Origin: Roseomonas gilardii
GTDB taxonomy: Bacteria > Pseudomonadota > Alphaproteobacteria > Acetobacterales > Acetobacteraceae
Direction of reading: 5' to 3'
Length of the DNA stretch: 64,000 nt
Assembly (NCBI RefSeq): GCF_001941945.1
Contig: NZ_CP015584.1
Coordinates: 620,001-684,000, forward strand
Below, in pieces: positions 51,871-60,804 of this stretch. The position numbers and the translations under genes were made by a program. Position 1 is the first letter of the stretch. Each line of letters opens with the position of its first letter. The notes beneath the pieces were generated by a model. That model had not been told where the DNA came from, made no database searches, and saw nothing but the letters and a program-made list of their open reading frames with translations.

Positions 51871-51885
51871 AACCGACTGGTTGGT
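51871..51885. promoter_or_regulatory. Candidate TetR operator in the divergent aroQ-operon/SDR promoter
   Basis: AACC-GACT-GGTT (51871-51882), followed directly by TGG, gives overlapping inverted half-sites GGTT/AACC in the 162-bp divergent region. The adjacent SDR-TetR unit suggests a TetR site. The symmetry is short, so the assignment is tentative. Confidence 0.35.
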
Positions 51886-51959
51886 TGAGGTCAAGTTATT
51901 GGTCAGTATCGGCTCCGCCCTTTACTGCAACGCAGCAAAACAAACGGAGGAAGCCCAGG

Positions 51960-52691
51960 ATGGAAGCCGCGCAGCAGGTCTCAGTCGTGACGGGCGGCAG
52001 TGGTGGCCTTGGGCTCGCCATCGCCCGCTATCTGGCGAAGCGTGGTGACAGGATTGTCCTGTGGGACCTGGATCGGCACGTCGCCGAAAAGGCGGCGGAG
52101 TTTGAAGGGGGTCTAGGCCTGATCGTGGATGTGACGGATCAGGCCTCCGTCGCACGCGGCTTCGAGGAGACAATCGAGAGGGCTTCGGGCATTGCCAACC
52201 TGATCAACTCGGCTGGCATCACCGGGCCGAATTTCTCCGTGGCCGAATACAGCCTCGATGACTGGCGGCGTGTGATGTCGATCAACCTCGATGGCACCTT
52301 CCTGTGCTGCAGGGCAGTCGTTCCCCATATGACGGAAGCAGGCTACGGCCGCATCGTTAATATCGCGTCGATTTCCGGGAAGGAGGGAAACGCCTATGGA
52401 GGTGCCTATTCCGCGTCGAAGGCGGGTGTCATCGCGCTGACCAAATCCCTCGGCAAGGAACTCGCTCTGACCGACGTGCGGGTGAACTGCATCGCGCCGG
52501 CCATGATTGAGACCGAGCTTCTTCAACAGATGACCGAACAATATATCGCTGCCATGAAAGGGAAGATCCCCATGGGCCGCCTGGGCCGGCCGGAAGAAGC
52601 CGCGGCACTGGTGGGATGGCTTGCTTCGCCCGCATGCTCGTTCTCTACAGGTGCGGTGTTCGATCTCTCAGGCGGCCGTGCTACCTATTAA
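51960..52691 (+). CDS. Short-chain dehydrogenase/reductase (FabG-like)
   Basis: This 243-residue SDR has TGGSGGLG (about residues 10-17), LWDLDRH (Asp suggesting NAD), NSAGITG and the catalytic YSASKAG. The end GAVFDLSGGRATY is typical of FabG-like enzymes. ATG 51960 has a strong GGAGG RBS; the in-frame ATG at 51885 would add a leader without homology. It diverges from the aroQ/ABC operon. A plausible task is oxidation of a hydroxyl on the imported ring acid (for example quinate to dehydroquinate), feeding AroQ. That is inference. Confidence 0.92.
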   Translation: MEAAQQVSVVTGGSGGLGLAIARYLAKRGDRIVLWDLDRHVAEKAAEFEGGLGLIVDVTDQASVARGFEETIERASGIANLINSAGITGPNFSVAEYSLDDWRRVMSINLDGTFLCCRAVVPHMTEAGYGRIVNIASISGKEGNAYGGAYSASKAGVIALTKSLGKELALTDVRVNCIAPAMIETELLQQMTEQYIAAMKGKIPMGRLGRPEEAAALVGWLASPACSFSTGAVFDLSGGRATY

Positions 52692-52728
52692 GCCTGGGAA
52701 AGCCGGAACTGAAGCAAGTCATCGGACC

Positions 52729-53415
52729 ATGACATCGCCGCGCGCACCGGGATCACAACTTCGGCGCCGCAAGCCCACAGTCACATTGGTAGCGCCAGGC
52801 GAACGCGCACCAGAGCGTCGCCGAAGGGAACTGCTGGAATCGGCGATTGCCGAGTTTGCGAAGCATGGATATGGCGGGGCACGGATCGACAGCATCGTCA
52901 GCCGCACCAACAGCAACAAGGCTGTCCTGTACCATTATTTCGGCAGCAAGGAGCAGCTTTACGTAGCGGTCCTGGAAGAGGTCTATGCTGGTATCCGATT
53001 GAGTGAGGAAGCCGTCGAGTTCGCATCCCTCAGCCCGACCAAGGCTCTTGCCAAACTCGTCCAGTTCACCTTCCACTATTATGTCGAGCATCCCGACTTC
53101 GTGCGTATCCTCAACATCGAGAACCAGAATGGTGCGCGGTATCTGAAGTCTTCCAGACTGGTGGAAAAACTGAATCGACCGATCATCGATATCGTCGAGA
53201 ATATTCTAAAGCGCGGTGCTGCTGGCGGTGAATTTCGCGATGGGATAGACGCGCTCGATCTTTACATCAGCATTTCCGCCCTGGGTTTCATGTACGTCTC
53301 GAACAGGCATACCCTGTCGGCTGTCTTCGGACGCAACCTGTTCGATCCAGCCGTTCTCGCGCAGAGGCAGGATGCCATTGTTGATATGGTCTTGCGTTTC
53401 GTTCGCGCGCCATAG
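52729..53415 (+). CDS. TetR-family transcriptional regulator
   Basis: This 228-residue regulator has a TetR HTH at about residues 26-75 (ELLESAIAEFAKHGYGGARI, SNKAVLYHYFGSKEQLYVAV). A C-terminal domain (about 90-225) resembles TetR_C_6/RutR-like ligand domains. It follows the SDR gene by 37 bp on the same strand and likely represses the divergent ABC/aroQ operon and the SDR gene. ATG 52729 was chosen; the upstream in-frame region overlaps the SDR gene. Confidence 0.92.
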   Translation: MTSPRAPGSQLRRRKPTVTLVAPGERAPERRRRELLESAIAEFAKHGYGGARIDSIVSRTNSNKAVLYHYFGSKEQLYVAVLEEVYAGIRLSEEAVEFASLSPTKALAKLVQFTFHYYVEHPDFVRILNIENQNGARYLKSSRLVEKLNRPIIDIVENILKRGAAGGEFRDGIDALDLYISISALGFMYVSNRHTLSAVFGRNLFDPAVLAQRQDAIVDMVLRFVRAP

Positions 53416-53527
53416 ATCGCAGTCGGGGGAAAAGTGAAACCCAGACCAGTGTCTGCGTCGCTAGACCCCGTCATCGTCAGCCAGCACGCGCAGCATTAGG
53501 AGACAGCAGTGCCTTCACGCAGTGGAA

Positions 53528-53698
53528 CAAGCGCAACAGCAGGTCGGGGCTGGGTGGCATAGTCAGTCGTCCGGTGAACCGGGCTCCAGCCGCGCCGCAC
53601 AGCGCGAGGCCGACCTGGCACTGGACATTCGCTGGCCGTACCGTCCGGCGTGAGCAACCGGGATTGACGCAGCGGAAGCGACGTACCGTGGATACCTC
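53528..53698 (-). pseudogene. ISL3-family transposase N-terminal remnant
   Basis: The leftward reading STVRRFRCVNPGCSRRT, continuing QVGLALCGAAGARFTGRLTM and PPSPDLLLRL, matches the zinc-finger/HTH front part of ISL3 transposases ('RRFRCxNPxCxRRTF...GARLAxRLGMPxSPDTLLRL'). A short internal deletion removes the usual segment between RRT and GLALGG, and the catalytic part is absent. It accounts for most of the 53416-53787 gap, together with the hairpin at 53750-53778. Confidence 0.65.
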
Positions 53699-53749
53699 GC
53701 AGCAATCGGAACGGGCTGCGGTATCGTGAGACTCGATCTCTCCATGAGC

Positions 53750-53778
53750 GGGGCGGGGTGGCTGTGCCATCCCGCCCC
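53750..53778 (-). terminator. Strong hairpin terminator after the autotransporter gene
   Basis: GGGGCGGGGTGG (53750-53761) pairs with CCATCCCGCCCC (53767-53778) over a 5-nt loop, giving a 12-bp stem with one G-T pair. It lies 9 bp after the autotransporter stop. No T-run follows on the minus strand. Confidence 0.65.
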
Positions 53779-53787
53779 ACGAACATA

Positions 53788-56700
53788 TCACCAGCTGTAA
53801 CGCAGGCCGCCGGTCACGGCCTGGCCCGTCATATTGCCACGTGCCTCGGCCACATAGTTGACGAAGGACGAGACACCGGATGGCATGCTGAGGTTCAACC
53901 CCAGTTGCAGATCTCCGCCGTCCCGGCCCAAATGAGCCGAAGCCTGACGGAACCGGCTTCCGGAACCACCGACGAAGGCAGCGTCGGTGCTCGTTCCATC
54001 GTCCGCGAACTCATGCGAGTAACGGACGCGAAGCGCGGGAGCGAGACCCCATCCCTCCGCGAGGCGGAACGAACGCTCCACACGGAAGCCCAGCGACCCA
54101 CGGAGAGAGGCCACATCGCCATCCTCCGTGCGAAGCGAAAGCGCGCCGGCCCCTGCTTCCGTGAGGCCGCCCCGGCTTGCCGTATCAAGCTGCAGACCGA
54201 CTGCAGGCTGGATCCGGAAGCCAGCGAGGCTATAGGAAGCCTTCGCTTCCAGTCCGGCCATGGCGCCGAAGCCCGAACCATGCCCTTCCGCCTCGGTCCG
54301 GAAGACACCCAGGTTCCGCTTGATCCGCATTTCGGAGAAGCTGGCACCTGCATGGCCGGTGATGCTGTAGCGCTCTCTCTCCCAGACACCATAGGCGGCG
54401 GCATGCGTATTATCCATCCGCGCGCTCGACGCTGTGTCGTTCGAGGAGACCCTCATGCCATCATAGCCGATGGCGCCGCCGAGGCGGATCTCGCTGTTGG
54501 CCCGTGTCTCGGCACCCACCGCGACACCGCCACCGGACGTCTTGTAGCCGGTGTTGCCGTCGGCGCCGATGCGGGACGAAGCGCCAAAGCCGGAGATCCA
54601 GCTGGTGTAGCGTCCATCGGCGGAGGACACCGAGCTGCGTTCGGTCGTACGACCGGCAATCGCATCTCCGAACATCCGGCTGCTGGAAGCGGCCGAGACC
54701 AAGGCATCGCCATAGACGGTGCCGCCGAGCCGGTTCATGGCCTGCGGCATCGCATCAGGCGACATCGGAAACAGCGTGCGGAGCTCCTTCGTCACGGCCT
54801 CGCTGACCCGCTGCCCAGCAACGGGACGCAGAGCATTCAGTGCCTCGCCCACCGCAGTCTGGTTGCCGCGGAGCGAAATACCGAAGGCGGACAGATCGGC
54901 ATAGTTCCGGGGTGTCACGTAGAGCGTGACATCCTGGCTACCGTAGAGGGCGTCGAAGCGCGTGCCGACCGGCAGTCCCGCAGCAGGCTGTGCCAAGCCG
55001 GAGAAGCTGCCGAACACACCTGCATCGGCCTGCACGATCCGGAAGGCCTGGCCGATGGAGGGCGTATAGGCATTGCCCGCATCGCCGCTGATACCCCGGA
55101 GCTGGGGCCGGATCTCGCCACCAGCGGTGAAGGATGCCCCCTCGACCACGAGCGCGTCGTGATGACCCGCACCGGTGCCGGCGGTAGGCCCATCGATGTC
55201 CACGGCATAGGACGAGTTCGCTGCCATCGTGACGGGAGCGGTCGCGTACAGCACGCCCGGACTGTTGCCAGGTGCCAGTGTGCCCCGGACGGTGGTGGCG
55301 AGGGAAACCGTACCCGTGCCGTTAAGTGTGCCCCCTTCGAAGACGGTGAGCCCCTGTGCGTCCACGGTCATCGGCCCATAGACGCCAACCGTGCCAGCGA
55401 AGAGACGCACACCCCCTGCGATGCTGTCCTTCTTCTCGACAACGATGTCTCCGCGCAGATCGACACGGTAGCCGTCGGTCTGGAGTGTACCACCTTCCCT
55501 GACCACGATGGTGCGTTCGGTGGAGAAATCACCGGTCGCGAGAAGCCGTCCGCTTTCCACCACCAACGCGCCCTGCTTGGCACCCAACGCCTGGTCGGTG
55601 CCGACGGCGAGGGTGGTCTGCTCCTTCACCAACGTGCCACCAGAATAGGTGTTGTTGCCACTGAGCGAGAGCTGTCCGCCACCGGCGGCGATCAGCCCAC
55701 CTGTCCCGCTGATGGTACCGGACAGGGAAACGGTCTGCCGGGCGGTGTCCACCATGTTGGCGTTGGTCAGCGAGATGTCACGGGCTGAGACGAGGCCCTG
55801 TGGCGTGACGAGCCGGGCATTGTCCAGGCCCAGTGGGCCGGACGCGGCACCGAGCGCGGCGTCGCCGTTCACGGAAAGCGTCGCGTTGCTGACGAAAGTG
55901 CCGCCGGTGTGGGTGCTGGCGCCCGTCAGAACTTGGGTTCCGCCGGTCACGGAAAGCGCACCCGTGCCCGCGATCGTTCCCGAGAAGCTTCCGGAAGCAT
56001 CGGTGAGCGTCAGCGTCCTCGCACCGAGATCGATACGTCCGGCGCCGGACAGGGTCCGGATGGCCGCCCCGTCGGCGGTGCCGCCGATATCGAAGCTGCC
56101 GTCGTTGATCAACCCCGCCGAGGTCGCGATGGAGCCCGGCCCGCTCAGCGCTAGCCCCGCTCCCGACGCGATGACGGTCGAGCCAGTATAGATGTTGCTG
56201 CCCGACAGGACCTGCGTGCCCGCGGCGATCTGCAGGCCGCCGCTTCCCGCGATGGTTCCGCCGAACTCGGTGGACCCTGCCGAGATGTTCAGCGTATTGG
56301 AGCCCAGTGCGATGACACCCGTACCGGCGACCGTCCGCAATGATTGGACGGGCAGGCCGGGAGACAGGTCGAGGGCGCCGTCGATTCTGGCGACGGCCGA
56401 CTGATCGATCGCGCCAGCGCCTTCCAACCTCAGGATAGCCCCAGGATCGACCCGCGTCGTGCCGGTATAGGTGTTTGCGCCCGTGAGCGACTGCTCGCCC
56501 GCCTCGACAGCCAGGCCACCGGCACCAGCGAGGATACCGTCGAAACGGTCGGCGGCTGCGGTCAGGCTCAGCACGCGCTCGCCGAGCTCCACCCGGCCCT
56601 GACCGGAAAGACTCCGCACGCGGGCACCTGCCGAGGTTGCCGCGATGTCGAGGACACCGTCGTTGCCGATGGCCGAGGAGTGCTCGATCGCGCCATCGCC

Positions 56701-59700
56701 ACTCAGAGCCAGGGTGGCACCCACAGCGATCTGCGTATGGCCCGTATAGGTGTTGTTGCCGGACAGGCCTTGCGTTCCGCCCGAGACAACCAGCCCCCCC
56801 GTGCCGTCGATCGTGCCGGCGAAGGTGGATGCACCATTCGTCACCTCAAGCGTCGAGTCCCCAAGCGCCACCCGGCCGATGCCGTCCAGGTCCCGGATGG
56901 AGCGCAGCGCGACATCGCCCGACAGATCGAACAGGCCATCGACCTGGACCCGGGCGGAGTTGGCGACACTGCCGCCGGCCACCAGGCCGAGGCCAGCCCC
57001 GGCCATGACATGTGTCACGCCCGCATAGGTGCTGGCGGCGGCGAGGTCCAGCCGCCCGCCTTCCACGATCAGGCCGCCATTGCCGGCGATGCCGCCATCG
57101 AAGCGGTCCGAACCTGCCGTCACCGTGAGGTCGCGATCGCCCAGGGTGACGGCACCGGCACCCGACAAAGTACGGATGCGTGCACCGGCGTTCGTCGCGG
57201 CGATGTCGAAAACACCATCGGTCCGGATAGCGGAGGCATTCTCCACCGAACCGGCGCCGGACAGGGCGAGGGTGGCACCCGCGGCGACGCGCGCATCGCC
57301 GGAGAAGTTCTGGACGGCCGTCAGCTCCTGCCGCCCGGCCAGCACGGTGACGCCGCCCGCGCCTGCGATAACGCCGTCGAAGCGCGTATCAGCGCCGTTC
57401 AGGGCCAGCGTCTTGTCGCCGAGAAGCACGGAACCGCTTCCCGAGAGGGTGCGTATCGCCGGCGCGTCACCCGCCGCAACATCGAGGGTCCCGTCGACCA
57501 CCACTTCGGATTCACCGACGGAGCCAGCACCGGCGAGGCCGAGATTCGCTTCTGCCGTCACCCGGGTCTGGCCGGTGTAGTCGCTCACGCCGGAAAGGAT
57601 CTGCGTGCCCCCACTCACCGTCAGGCCGCCCGACCCGGACATCCGCCCGGAGAAATCGGTGCCTGCGCCATTCGTGACCGTGAGGATACGATCGCCGAGT
57701 GTGACGGCCCCGGTGCCGGCCAACGTGCGGATGCGTGCGCCGTCATCCGTCGCGGCGATATCGAAACTCCCATCCGCCACGACGCGCGAGGCTGCGGCAA
57801 CGCCACCTGCGCCGGCCAGGGCCAGCCTGCCATCCGGCCCGATATAGGCCTCGCCGGAGAAGGTGTTGCTGCCGCTGAGCGTCTGAGTTCCGCCCAGAAT
57901 GTCCAGGTTGCCGGTGCCGGCGACGACACCTGCGAAGGTCGTCGATCCGCCACCGACCGCAAGGGTTCTGTCGCCGAGCTGCACCTGCCCGCTACCGGAG
58001 AGGGTCTTCACCAGAGCACCGACGACGGTGGAGGCAATATCGAAGGTGCCATCCACGTTCAGGCCGGCGGAAGCAGCCACGGAGCCTTCACCCGCCAGGC
58101 GCAGGATGGCACCGGCCCGTATGTTCGTCTGGCCGCTGTATGTGTTGGTGCCGGAGAGAGTCATGTCGCCCGCCTGGACGGCGAGGCCACCGGAGCCCGT
58201 GATGGCGCCGGCGAAAGTCCCGGACCCATTGGTGATCGACAGGTCGTGGACACCAAGGCGGACCTCGCCGTTGCCTTGCAGCGCAACGAGGTGCGTGTCG
58301 CGGCTGGCACCGGTCGCGTCGAGCAAGCCGTCGGTCTGAACGACGGCGGAATGTGCGATGCCACCGTCGCCCACCAGCACCAGCGTCGCGCCGGCATTGA
58401 TGGTCGTCTTGCCGGCATAGGTGTTCTCGGCCGTCAGCATCAGCCGGCCGGTGTGGCCGGCATCGCCGACAGTCAGGCCACCATTCGCCAGCACTCCGCT
58501 GATCACCGCATAGCCACGGCCGTCGGCATTGGGCGAAACCAGGATAGTCCGGATGCCGCCGTTCAGGTCGATGCCGTTCTCCAGAAGCACGTTGCCGAGG
58601 CTCGTGTCGGAGCCGAAGATCAGCGCATGGCCATCCGGCACGAAGCTGTCCTCGGCCCAGGTGAGCGCCATGCCACCCTGAAGCCGGACTCGCAGCGTAT
58701 CCGCGTTGGACGAGGCAAAGCCGCCGCTGCCGCTCCACTGGATCCGATCGCTCTCGGTGCCCAGGAACCGGTCGAAGACCCCGGAGGTCTGCAGGACGCC
58801 GCCATTCAGGCGGATGTTACTGTTGCGGTTGATGCCGACGCCGTCCTGAGCCTCCAGCGCGCCGCCATCGATGACGGTCTGGCCGGTATAGGTATTGGCG
58901 CCGTTCAGGCGAACCAGGCCGCTCTTGACATGGACGTCCGCCCCCGCACCCTCTGCGACGGAGCCCCCGATGCTGGCCTCGCTGTCATCGGCGATCGTGC
59001 CGTTGATGGTCACGACATGGCCCGTGCCGGGGTCCAGCACCACATTGCCGCCCGTCATGACGAAGATGTCGGTGCCGGCGGAATCGCCTGCCTTCCCGCC
59101 GTTCAGGCTTGCGCCGCCCGTGACGTTGTTCTGGCCGATGGTCGTATCGCCCGTGACATGGAGCGTGCCGCCCGCCTGGACGAAGACCGCACCGCCATAG
59201 GCCGAGCCGCCACCGCCGCCAGTGGAGGTGGGTTGGTCCTTGCCGACGCCGCTGCTGCCCTGGCCGCCGCCGAAGCCTCCCGCGCCACCCGCGCCTGCCG
59301 CGCCCGCGATGCTGCCGGAGCCTCCATTGCCACCGCTGCCGCCGCCGGCACCGAAGCCACCGGCACCGCCGGTTCCACCGTCTCCGCCGACCCCAGCCTT
59401 CGCGCCACCACCACCTGAGGCTCCTCCGGTGCCGCCGTTCCCGCCGCGACCACCACCATAATAGGCGGAGCCATCCCCGCCGGTCCCGCCAGCGCCGCCA
59501 TCGCCGCCCAGGCCCACCGAACCGCGATCCAGTGCGTTGTTCCAGGCATCCAGCAGGGCGGACGCCTGACCAAGGGTGATCCCGGCCTGCGCCACATCGA
59601 GGCCGAGCTGCACCGCCTCGGCCGCGGAGCCCGGGCATGCCGCCACGGTGAAGGGGCTGGCGCAGAGCGCCGTGGACTCGGTCAGCTTGGCCGCGAGGGC

Positions 59701-60333
59701 TGCCGCCACGGAGGCTGCCCCGATGGAAGCGTTGGTCACATCCAGGATGAGTTGCGGGTTATGGCCCCAACCCTCTTGCCCGTTGCCTCCACGGCCACCG
59801 GTGCCGCCCGTACCCAGGGCGACCGTCCCGCCGCTGCCGCCCACGGTGCCGGCCAGGCCGTTGCCGTTGCCATCCCCCATCAGGCTTTCGTTGTCGGGGA
59901 AGGTGATTCCCGCCGCGCCCGTGGCGCCAATGGAACCGCCACCCAGGCTGTTCATCGTGCCGCCAATGGCGGAACCGTTCCCGCCGGCGCCGCCGATCGC
60001 CGAGTTGCCGATCACCGTGGCGTTGTTCAGAGTCAGGGTCGCGCCGTTGTCGATGAAGGCAAGGCCGCCGAGCCCGGCACCGCCACCACTGCCGGCGCCG
60101 CCGACCGTGCGGAAGTTATAGAAAGTGCCATCCGACAGGCCCAGCGATCCGCCGTTGAGGATCACGTACCCTCCCTGGCGATTACCGTTCACGGACCCCG
60201 CAACGTCGAGGCTGCCTGTAAGAACCTGCTGGGCGGAGATCGGCGTGGTTGTACCGACAGCGAAGACCGCACTGGCTGCCGCCGCACCCATCCTCTTGGT
60301 GCGGGTGGAGCGTTTCGGGGATTTCTTCGACAA
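53788..60333 (-). CDS. Large autotransporter adhesin with tandem beta-strand repeats
   Basis: This 2181-residue surface protein reads in four parts. (1) A basic n-region and signal (MSKKSPKRSTRTKRMGAAAA ... TTPISAQ). (2) A glycine-rich passenger segment (about residues 70-450), densest at about 288-370, with runs such as GGAGGTGGDGS and GAGGAGGFGGG. (3) About nine tandem ~93-residue autotransporter-associated beta-strand repeats (about 634-1469), each with NTYxGxT, RTLSGxGxVxLGD and GGLxVxGGTQxLSG, then two shorter ones. (4) A C-terminal beta-barrel domain (about 1890-2181) ending in aromatic Trp (VTGGLRYSW), the outer-membrane insertion signal. The start codon is TTG, with AGAGG suitably upstream; ATG at residue 15 is an alternative. 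A hairpin follows the stop. It probably mediates adhesion or aggregation. The ligand is unknown. Confidence 0.92.
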   Translation of the reverse strand: MSKKSPKRSTRTKRMGAAAASAVFAVGTTTPISAQQVLTGSLDVAGSVNGNRQGGYVILNGGSLGLSDGTFYNFRTVGGAGSGGGAGLGGLAFIDNGATLTLNNATVIGNSAIGGAGGNGSAIGGTMNSLGGGSIGATGAAGITFPDNESLMGDGNGNGLAGTVGGSGGTVALGTGGTGGRGGNGQEGWGHNPQLILDVTNASIGAASVAAALAAKLTESTALCASPFTVAACPGSAAEAVQLGLDVAQAGITLGQASALLDAWNNALDRGSVGLGGDGGAGGTGGDGSAYYGGGRGGNGGTGGASGGGGAKAGVGGDGGTGGAGGFGAGGGSGGNGGSGSIAGAAGAGGAGGFGGGQGSSGVGKDQPTSTGGGGGSAYGGAVFVQAGGTLHVTGDTTIGQNNVTGGASLNGGKAGDSAGTDIFVMTGGNVVLDPGTGHVVTINGTIADDSEASIGGSVAEGAGADVHVKSGLVRLNGANTYTGQTVIDGGALEAQDGVGINRNSNIRLNGGVLQTSGVFDRFLGTESDRIQWSGSGGFASSNADTLRVRLQGGMALTWAEDSFVPDGHALIFGSDTSLGNVLLENGIDLNGGIRTILVSPNADGRGYAVISGVLANGGLTVGDAGHTGRLMLTAENTYAGKTTINAGATLVLVGDGGIAHSAVVQTDGLLDATGASRDTHLVALQGNGEVRLGVHDLSITNGSGTFAGAITGSGGLAVQAGDMTLSGTNTYSGQTNIRAGAILRLAGEGSVAASAGLNVDGTFDIASTVVGALVKTLSGSGQVQLGDRTLAVGGGSTTFAGVVAGTGNLDILGGTQTLSGSNTFSGEAYIGPDGRLALAGAGGVAAASRVVADGSFDIAATDDGARIRTLAGTGAVTLGDRILTVTNGAGTDFSGRMSGSGGLTVSGGTQILSGVSDYTGQTRVTAEANLGLAGAGSVGESEVVVDGTLDVAAGDAPAIRTLSGSGSVLLGDKTLALNGADTRFDGVIAGAGGVTVLAGRQELTAVQNFSGDARVAAGATLALSGAGSVENASAIRTDGVFDIAATNAGARIRTLSGAGAVTLGDRDLTVTAGSDRFDGGIAGNGGLIVEGGRLDLAAASTYAGVTHVMAGAGLGLVAGGSVANSARVQVDGLFDLSGDVALRSIRDLDGIGRVALGDSTLEVTNGASTFAGTIDGTGGLVVSGGTQGLSGNNTYTGHTQIAVGATLALSGDGAIEHSSAIGNDGVLDIAATSAGARVRSLSGQGRVELGERVLSLTAAADRFDGILAGAGGLAVEAGEQSLTGANTYTGTTRVDPGAILRLEGAGAIDQSAVARIDGALDLSPGLPVQSLRTVAGTGVIALGSNTLNISAGSTEFGGTIAGSGGLQIAAGTQVLSGSNIYTGSTVIASGAGLALSGPGSIATSAGLINDGSFDIGGTADGAAIRTLSGAGRIDLGARTLTLTDASGSFSGTIAGTGALSVTGGTQVLTGASTHTGGTFVSNATLSVNGDAALGAASGPLGLDNARLVTPQGLVSARDISLTNANMVDTARQTVSLSGTISGTGGLIAAGGGQLSLSGNNTYSGGTLVKEQTTLAVGTDQALGAKQGALVVESGRLLATGDFSTERTIVVREGGTLQTDGYRVDLRGDIVVEKKDSIAGGVRLFAGTVGVYGPMTVDAQGLTVFEGGTLNGTGTVSLATTVRGTLAPGNSPGVLYATAPVTMAANSSYAVDIDGPTAGTGAGHHDALVVEGASFTAGGEIRPQLRGISGDAGNAYTPSIGQAFRIVQADAGVFGSFSGLAQPAAGLPVGTRFDALYGSQDVTLYVTPRNYADLSAFGISLRGNQTAVGEALNALRPVAGQRVSEAVTKELRTLFPMSPDAMPQAMNRLGGTVYGDALVSAASSSRMFGDAIAGRTTERSSVSSADGRYTSWISGFGASSRIGADGNTGYKTSGGGVAVGAETRANSEIRLGGAIGYDGMRVSSNDTASSARMDNTHAAAYGVWERERYSITGHAGASFSEMRIKRNLGVFRTEAEGHGSGFGAMAGLEAKASYSLAGFRIQPAVGLQLDTASRGGLTEAGAGALSLRTEDGDVASLRGSLGFRVERSFRLAEGWGLAPALRVRYSHEFADDGTSTDAAFVGGSGSRFRQASAHLGRDGGDLQLGLNLSMPSGVSSFVNYVAEARGNMTGQAVTGGLRYSW
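55925..58435 (-). repeat. Tandem coding repeats (~279 bp, about nine units) in the autotransporter gene
   Basis: Nine diverged units of about 91-94 codons follow one another in frame. Each begins near an NTYTGxT motif and ends near GGTQxLSG, with a central DGxxDIAATxxGARIRTLSG-like stretch. Units are related but not identical, so unit number may vary by recombination. They encode beta-helix rungs of the passenger. Confidence 0.85.
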
Positions 60334-60804
60334 GTGATCGACCTCTGGGACGCCGTGTTGACGGTGCAGGGCCTCTCAGCCGAGAGCACCCCGCCGCCTC
60401 GGCCGGTCGAATCAGGAACATGACCCGAGCCGAGCGAAGCGGGGTCGAATTAGGTCGCCACCAAATAAATTTTGGTTGATGAACCGGCTGAATTTTCGGG
60501 GGGGAGCGGATTTCATCCGCCGCATGCCCGAGACGGCACGCACGCTGAAGGGCCACCGGCAACGGGTCCGGCTCGGGCCCATCGGCGTCTCCTCGCCGAG
60601 AGGCCAGCCGCGTTCCCCGACGCGGCTGGCACGGGATCGATCAGGCCGCGGGCCCAGACTTCTCAGCCCCTGCGATGATCCGGGGGGGCGCTTCCGACCA
60701 GTTACCAGCCAATCAGTACCATCATACCCGTGCAGAAGCCTTCCAGGCATTGCGGGGAGGGATGACCCGCGTCCGGATGACAGCCGGCCATCCTTGAAAC
60801 ACCC
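60334..60804. other. Intergenic region between autotransporter and TRAP operon
   Basis: No gene is supportable in these 471 bp. Open frames here lack family-like residues or good starts. The part near 60440-60480, less GC-rich (CCACCAAATAAATTTTGG), is the likely leftward promoter of the autotransporter. The part near 60780 follows the TRAP permease stop without a clear hairpin. Confidence 0.5.

Noticed and set aside
53758-55788. A 676-codon plus-strand frame opposite the autotransporter barrel
   Set aside because: Composition (His, Gly, Arg, Ala) and absence of motifs; the minus-strand barrel and its terminal Trp are unmistakable.
55925-58435. CRISPR-like or satellite repeats
   Set aside because: The ~279-bp periodicity is in frame, diverged and protein-coding. 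There are no short direct repeats with unique spacers.
56344-59418. A 1024-codon open frame on the plus strand within the autotransporter region
   Set aside because: Its repetitiveness mirrors the coding repeats on the other strand. There is no signal, domain or RBS, so it is a shadow of the autotransporter.
59222-59470. Possible mycobacterial PE-PGRS-type gene
   Set aside because: The glycine-rich stretch is part of the autotransporter passenger; no PE domain is present and the organism type does not fit.
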